Shown here piece by piece: positions 61,001-64,000 of a stretch of 64,000 nucleotides of DNA. Source of the DNA: a bacterium (GTDB lineage: Bacteria > Myxococcota_A > UBA9160 > UBA4427); the NCBI GenBank assembly GCA_024742285.1, contig JANSYR010000017.1, positions 62,001 through 126,000 on the forward strand, in the 5' to 3' direction. Under the pieces are notes generated by a model, which was given only the letters and a program-made list of their open reading frames with translations, was not told the origin of the DNA and made no database searches. Numbering within the stretch: the stretch's first letter is position 1; each line of letters starts with the position of its first letter. The position numbers were made by a program, and so were the translations under genes.

Positions 61001-62521
61001 GACATCTACTCGATCGAGGACCTGTCGCAGCTGATCCACGACCTGAAGAACGCGAACCGCTTCGGCAACGTGAGCGTCAAGCTCGTGTCGGAGACGGGCG
61101 TCGGCACGATTGCCGCGGGCGTCTCGAAGGGCAAGGCGGACGGCGTGCTCATCTCCGGTCACGACGGCGGAACGGGTGCCTCGGCGCTCACGTCGATCAA
61201 GAACGCGGGCTGCCCGTGGGAGATCGGGCTCTCCGAGACCCAGCAGACGCTGGTCCAGAACGACCTCCGTGGCCGAATCAAGCTCCAGGTCGACGGTGGT
61301 TTCAAGACCGGACGCGACGTGGCGATCGGAGCGCTGCTCGGCGCCGACGAGTTCGGCTTCGCGACCGCACCGCTGGTCGCGATGGGCTGCATCCTGATGC
61401 GCGTCTGCCACCTGAACACCTGCCCGGTCGGAATCGCGACCCAGCGCCCCGAGCTTCGCGAGCGCTTCGCGGGAGAGCCGGAGCACGTGGTCAAGTTCTT
61501 CTTCTTCGTGGCCGAGCAGCTGCGCCAGATCATGGCCGAGCTCGGCTATCGCAAGATGGACGAGATGATCGGCCAGACCCATCGCCTCCAGATGCGGAAG
61601 TCGATCAATCACTGGAAGGCTTCGTCGATCGATCTCTCGGACCTCCTGTTCCGGCCCGACGTTCCGCACGACATCGTGAACACGGGCAAGCAGGACCACG
61701 GTCTCGAGAAGGCCCTCGACATGAAGCTCCTCGAGCTGGCCGAGCCGGCCCTCGAGCGGGGGGAGAAGGTTCGCATCGAGCTCCCGATCGAGAACATCAA
61801 CCGGACGGTCGGCACGATCCTGGGCTCCGAGGTGAGCCGGAAGTACGGGCTCGCGGGGCTCCCGGACGGAACGATCGAGATCGAGTTCACGGGCTCCGCG
61901 GGACAGAGCGTGGGCGCCTGGCTGCCGAAGGGCATCCAGATCCGAGTGACCGGCGACGCGAACGACTACTGCGGCAAGGGCCTCTCCGGAGGTCGCGTGA
62001 TCGTGCGCGCGCCGGCGGACGTCTCCTACGAGCCGACCGAGAACATCATCGCCGGCAACGTGCTCCTCTACGGGGCGACCGGTGGCGAGGCGTTCTTCCA
62101 CGGGCTCGCGGGCGAACGCTTCTGCGTGCGCAACTCCGGTGCCCACGCTGTCGTCGAAGGCGTGGGTGACCACGGCTGCGAGTACATGACCGGCGGGCGG
62201 GCCATCATCCTCGGCCCGACCGGGCTCAACTTCGCCGCCGGCATGAGTGGCGGTATCGCCTACGTCCTCGACGAGGCGGGTGACTTCGAGAGCCACCTCA
62301 ACCCGCTGGCGGCCGTCGACCTCGATCCGCTGGGCGACGACGACGTCGAGTACCTCCAGAACATGCTCCGCAAGCACTTCGACTACACCCGGAGCGCGCG
62401 TGCCGAGGACATCCTGCGCAAGTGGGACACCTACGCCCCGAAGTTCGTGAAGGTGTTCCCGACGGAGTACCGCGAGGCCCTCGACAAGATGGCGGCCGAA
62501 GGGATCACGCCCTCCCGCTAG
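58007..62521 (+). CDS. gltB: Glutamate synthase (NADPH) large subunit
   Basis: Makes two glutamates from glutamine and 2-oxoglutarate. 1504 residues. A short propeptide ends at C22 ([11 protein letters not shown]), the amidotransferase nucleophile after maturation. The glutaminase domain (to about 420) includes the [19 protein letters not shown] block. Next come the central domain, the FMN/synthase domain with [18 protein letters not shown], and the 3Fe-4S ligands C1128, C1134 and C1139 ([16 protein letters not shown]). The C-terminal GxGxG helix domain closes the protein. An ATG one codon later is equally possible. gltD follows after 93 bp. Confidence 0.96.
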   Translation: MMRYGLPPKQGLYDPELEHDACGIGFVANLKKPASHLIVEQATEILCRLTHRGAAGADEATGDGAGMLIQTPDKFLRKVADAAGFGLPELGRYASALVFLATDPDERARQIAIVESWVTAEGQEFLGWREVPTDPTTIGEIARSGMPEIKQFFVGAADGLDEMAFERKLYVIRRQIENEIERLGSAFHVPSLSSKTFLFKGMFLAHQTPEFFPDLQDPDLESRLALVHQRYSTNTFPTWDLAQPFRYLAHNGEINTIRGNQNWMNAREGTLRSDLFGDDLRKIFPVMRNGTSDSARFDNALEFLHLAGRDLPQSMLMMIPEAWENDPTMTEDRRGFYEYYSCMMEPWDGPASMCFSNGDGVGAVLDRNGLRPSRYVLTKEGLLVMGSEVGTLKIEPADVEEKGRLEPGRMFYADLDEGRIVRDEELKDRYIQRHPFKTWVETHQLELGDLGRVEAVHKPNPEIRLSLQQTFGYTLEDMRFLLAPMAANGKEALGSMGEDAALACLSDRPRLLFSYFKQNFAQVTNPAIDSIRERPVMTLDSTLGEEKNLLDETPEHAQLLRLHRPVLRDAELEAIRQIDKPGFKSVTLSTLFKKADGGDGLRAAIEQLCSEAEQAVEGGANIVILSDRGVSPELAPIPSLLATGAVHHHLIRKVLRTRCGLIVETGEAREVAHMALLVGYGAGGINPYLAFETIGDIVESGTFVPDDLDPATAEENYLKAIDLGLLKIFAKMGISTLQSYRGAQIFEAVGLGEEIVKLAFDGTHSRVKGIGLDVLAREVEMRHDQGFPENEYEYPELDPGGLYQWRLRGEQHTFNPESVSKLQHAVRNESWKSFEEYAKAADDDAVRMRTLRGLLEFNFDQDPVPLEEVEPVEDIVVRFCTGAMSYGSISAEAHETLAIAMNRIGGRSNTGEGGEDPKRWTPDPNGDLRRSKIKQVASGRFGVTSAYLVNSDEIQIKIAQGAKPGEGGELPGHKVDQIIADTRYSTPGVGLTSPPPHHDIYSIEDLSQLIHDLKNANRFGNVSVKLVSETGVGTIAAGVSKGKADGVLISGHDGGTGASALTSIKNAGCPWEIGLSETQQTLVQNDLRGRIKLQVDGGFKTGRDVAIGALLGADEFGFATAPLVAMGCILMRVCHLNTCPVGIATQRPELRERFAGEPEHVVKFFFFVAEQLRQIMAELGYRKMDEMIGQTHRLQMRKSINHWKASSIDLSDLLFRPDVPHDIVNTGKQDHGLEKALDMKLLELAEPALERGEKVRIELPIENINRTVGTILGSEVSRKYGLAGLPDGTIEIEFTGSAGQSVGAWLPKGIQIRVTGDANDYCGKGLSGGRVIVRAPADVSYEPTENIIAGNVLLYGATGGEAFFHGLAGERFCVRNSGAHAVVEGVGDHGCEYMTGGRAIILGPTGLNFAAGMSGGIAYVLDEAGDFESHLNPLAAVDLDPLGDDDVEYLQNMLRKHFDYTRSARAEDILRKWDTYAPKFVKVFPTEYREALDKMAAEGITPSR

Positions 62522-62614
62522 CCGAACCCGAACGGCCGCGCCGCGCGCGACCGCGACGAACCCCCAGGACGCGCCTCCCCCGAGAGTGGGAGGAGGGCGT
62601 CGAGAGAGACTCAG

Positions 62615-64000
62615 ATGGCGAAGCCCACCGGATTCCTCGAAGAGAAGCGAGAGAACGTCACCTACCGCGACCGCAAGGAGCGGATCGGCGACTTCAAGCA
62701 GGTGATGAACACGATCCCCGTGGAGCAGCTGACGGCCCAGGCCTCCCGCTGCATGGACTGCGGGATTCCGTTCTGCAGCAACCCGAACAGCGGACGCGGC
62801 GGGTGCCCCCTCGGCAACATCATTCCGGACTGGAACGACCTCGTGTACCGCGGGAAGTGGGAGGAGGCGATCAGCCGGCTCCACTCGACGAACAACTTTC
62901 CGGAGTTCACCGGCTCGATCTGCCCTGCGCCCTGTGAGGCGGGCTGTGTGCTCGGAATCAACGACGACCCGGTGACGATCAAGAACATCGAGTTCAAGAT
63001 CGTGAGCGAGGGCTGGGACCGTGGCTACATCAAGCCGGCCATTCCGGAGAAGCGGAGCGGAAAGTCGGTCGCCGTCGTCGGTTCCGGCCCGGCGGGGCTC
63101 GCTGCGGCTCAGCAGCTCGCTCGCGCGGGCCACACGGTCACCGTCTTCGAGAAGAACGACCGGATCGGTGGGCTGCTCCGCTACGGGATCCCCGAATTCA
63201 AGATGGAGAAGTGGATCATCGATCGCCGCCTCGAGCAGATGAAGGAGGAGGGGGTCTCCTTCCAGACCGGGGTCGAGGTCGGCAAGGACCTGACCGCCGC
63301 GGATCTGCGCAAGAACTTCGATGCGGTCCTGCTCACGATGGGCGCCGAGCAGCCCCGCGACCTGCCGGTCGAGGGACGCGAGCTCGAGGGCGTCCACTTC
63401 GCGATGGATTTCCTCCCCCAGGCGACCAAGCGGGTCCACGGGGACCAGCTGCCGCCGGAGGACGACATCCTCGCGGGTGGCAAGAACGTGGTCGTCCTCG
63501 GGGGCGGCGACACGGGCTCGGATTGTGTGGGGACGAGCCATCGCCAGGGTGCGAGCTCGGTGACGTCGATCGAGCTCCTCGAGGAACCGCCGCATGGCAA
63601 GAACCCGTCCACGCCGTGGCCGATGTGGCCGATGATCGCCCGCGGCTCCAGCTCTCACGACGAGGGCGGCACCCGCAAGTACGCGATGATGACGAAGCGA
63701 TTCTCGGGGGCGAATGGCCGCATCGAGAAGCTCCATGGCGTCCAGGTGCGCTTCGGCGACCCGGACGAGTCGGGCCGGCCCGTCATGGAAGAGGTCGAGG
63801 GCAGCGAGTTCGAGCTGGATGCCGACCTCGTCCTGCTCGCTCTGGGCTTTCTCGGTCCGGTTCAGTCGGGTCTCATCGAGGACCTGGGGCTCAAGCTCGA
63901 TCCGCGTGGCAACATCGAAGCGAACGTCGAGGACTACCGGACGTCGGAGCCGGGGGTTTTCGCCGCGGGCGACTGCCGGCGCGGACAGAGTCTCGTCGTC
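62615..64000 (+). CDS. gltD: Glutamate synthase small subunit (3' end outside window)
   Basis: Delivers electrons from NADPH through FAD to GltB. The frame is open from the ATG to the last base: 462 codons of a protein that usually has about 480-490, so only the tail is missing. Two cysteine groups near the N-terminus (RCMDCGIPFC...GCP and CPAPCEAGC) bind 4Fe-4S clusters. VVGSGPAGLAAAQQLA is the FAD site and LGGGDTGSDCVG the NADPH site; the closing GVFAAGDCRRGQSLVV is just reached. GAGGAGG lies about 20 bp before the ATG inside a partly paired region. Confidence 0.96.
   Translation, partial: MAKPTGFLEEKRENVTYRDRKERIGDFKQVMNTIPVEQLTAQASRCMDCGIPFCSNPNSGRGGCPLGNIIPDWNDLVYRGKWEEAISRLHSTNNFPEFTGSICPAPCEAGCVLGINDDPVTIKNIEFKIVSEGWDRGYIKPAIPEKRSGKSVAVVGSGPAGLAAAQQLARAGHTVTVFEKNDRIGGLLRYGIPEFKMEKWIIDRRLEQMKEEGVSFQTGVEVGKDLTAADLRKNFDAVLLTMGAEQPRDLPVEGRELEGVHFAMDFLPQATKRVHGDQLPPEDDILAGGKNVVVLGGGDTGSDCVGTSHRQGASSVTSIELLEEPPHGKNPSTPWPMWPMIARGSSSHDEGGTRKYAMMTKRFSGANGRIEKLHGVQVRFGDPDESGRPVMEEVEGSEFELDADLVLLALGFLGPVQSGLIEDLGLKLDPRGNIEANVEDYRTSEPGVFAAGDCRRGQSLVV

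Noticed and set aside
57602-63736. 2044-codon open frame on the minus strand
   Set aside because: It lies exactly opposite gltB and gltD, whose motifs are unmistakable. The antisense frame is open because of high GC in third positions.

Overview
The window is 64 kb of GC-rich, densely packed bacterial chromosome. It looks like core genome: there are no insertion sequences, integrases, phage genes, CRISPR arrays or rRNA/tRNA genes. The cell is a Gram-negative diderm that makes heptose-containing LPS. The gene set points to a deltaproteobacterial-grade lineage (Myxococcota, Desulfobacterota, Binatota or a relative): LpxI rather than LpxH, a DUF4388 protein, a BamA with a large N-terminal extension, a RemA-type DUF370 protein beside yicC and gmk, and lptE-holA-rpsT. 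The phylum cannot be settled from the window alone. Many genes start with GTG or TTG, and 4-bp ATGA/GTGA overlaps are the normal gene junction.

Layout. 1-2.4 kb: tail of a CheY-like regulator, then lptE-holA facing rpsT. 2.7-5.7 kb: a membrane TPR/zinc-ribbon protein paired with a DUF4388 protein. 5.8-9.0 kb: phoH-ybeY-lnt. 9.1-23.8 kb: prfB with its programmed frameshift, then a long envelope run: a LolC/E-like permease, lolD, bamA, skp, lpxA, lpxI, a Gfo/Idh oxidoreductase, lpxB, kdtA and lpxK. 23.8-25.7 kb (minus): kdkA-like kinase and lptF. 25.9-34.4 kb: two heptosyltransferases, a GT2 enzyme, hldA, yicC, remA-like, gmk and a bifunctional rel/spoT. 34.4-39.0 kb (minus): purM, an unassigned FAD oxidoreductase and an MsbA-like exporter. 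39.1-43.6 kb: a GT2 enzyme and two ABC half-transporters that appear to form an asymmetric heterodimer. 43.7-45.2 kb: aldehyde dehydrogenase. 45.6-49.5 kb: four pilin-like genes and an Ig-like lipoprotein. 50.1-57.5 kb: smc, ftsY, glpK and a glycerophosphodiesterase. 58.0-64.0 kb: gltB and gltD (cut by the window end).

How the genes fit together. Much of the window builds and services the outer membrane. It covers lipid A assembly (LpxA, LpxI, LpxB, LpxK), Kdo transfer and a putative Kdo kinase, heptose activation and transfer, core glycosylation, lipid A flipping (MsbA-like), LPS export (LptE, LptF), lipoprotein maturation and sorting (Lnt, LolC/E-D), and beta-barrel insertion (BamA, Skp). 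The rest is housekeeping: replication, ribosome, release factor 2, stringent response, purines, chromosome condensation, protein targeting, glycerol use and glutamate synthesis.

No wholly new system is evident. The most unusual items are: a 36-bp tandem repeat that re-creates the kdtA stop and lpxK start; a LolC/E-like permease with an extra multi-spanning N-terminal domain; a BamA with six POTRA repeats and an added N-terminal domain; a likely CTG start for phoH; a minor-pilin cluster with no PilY1 but a calcium-loop motif in its PilW-like member; and short tandem duplications recurring at the 3' ends of several genes.
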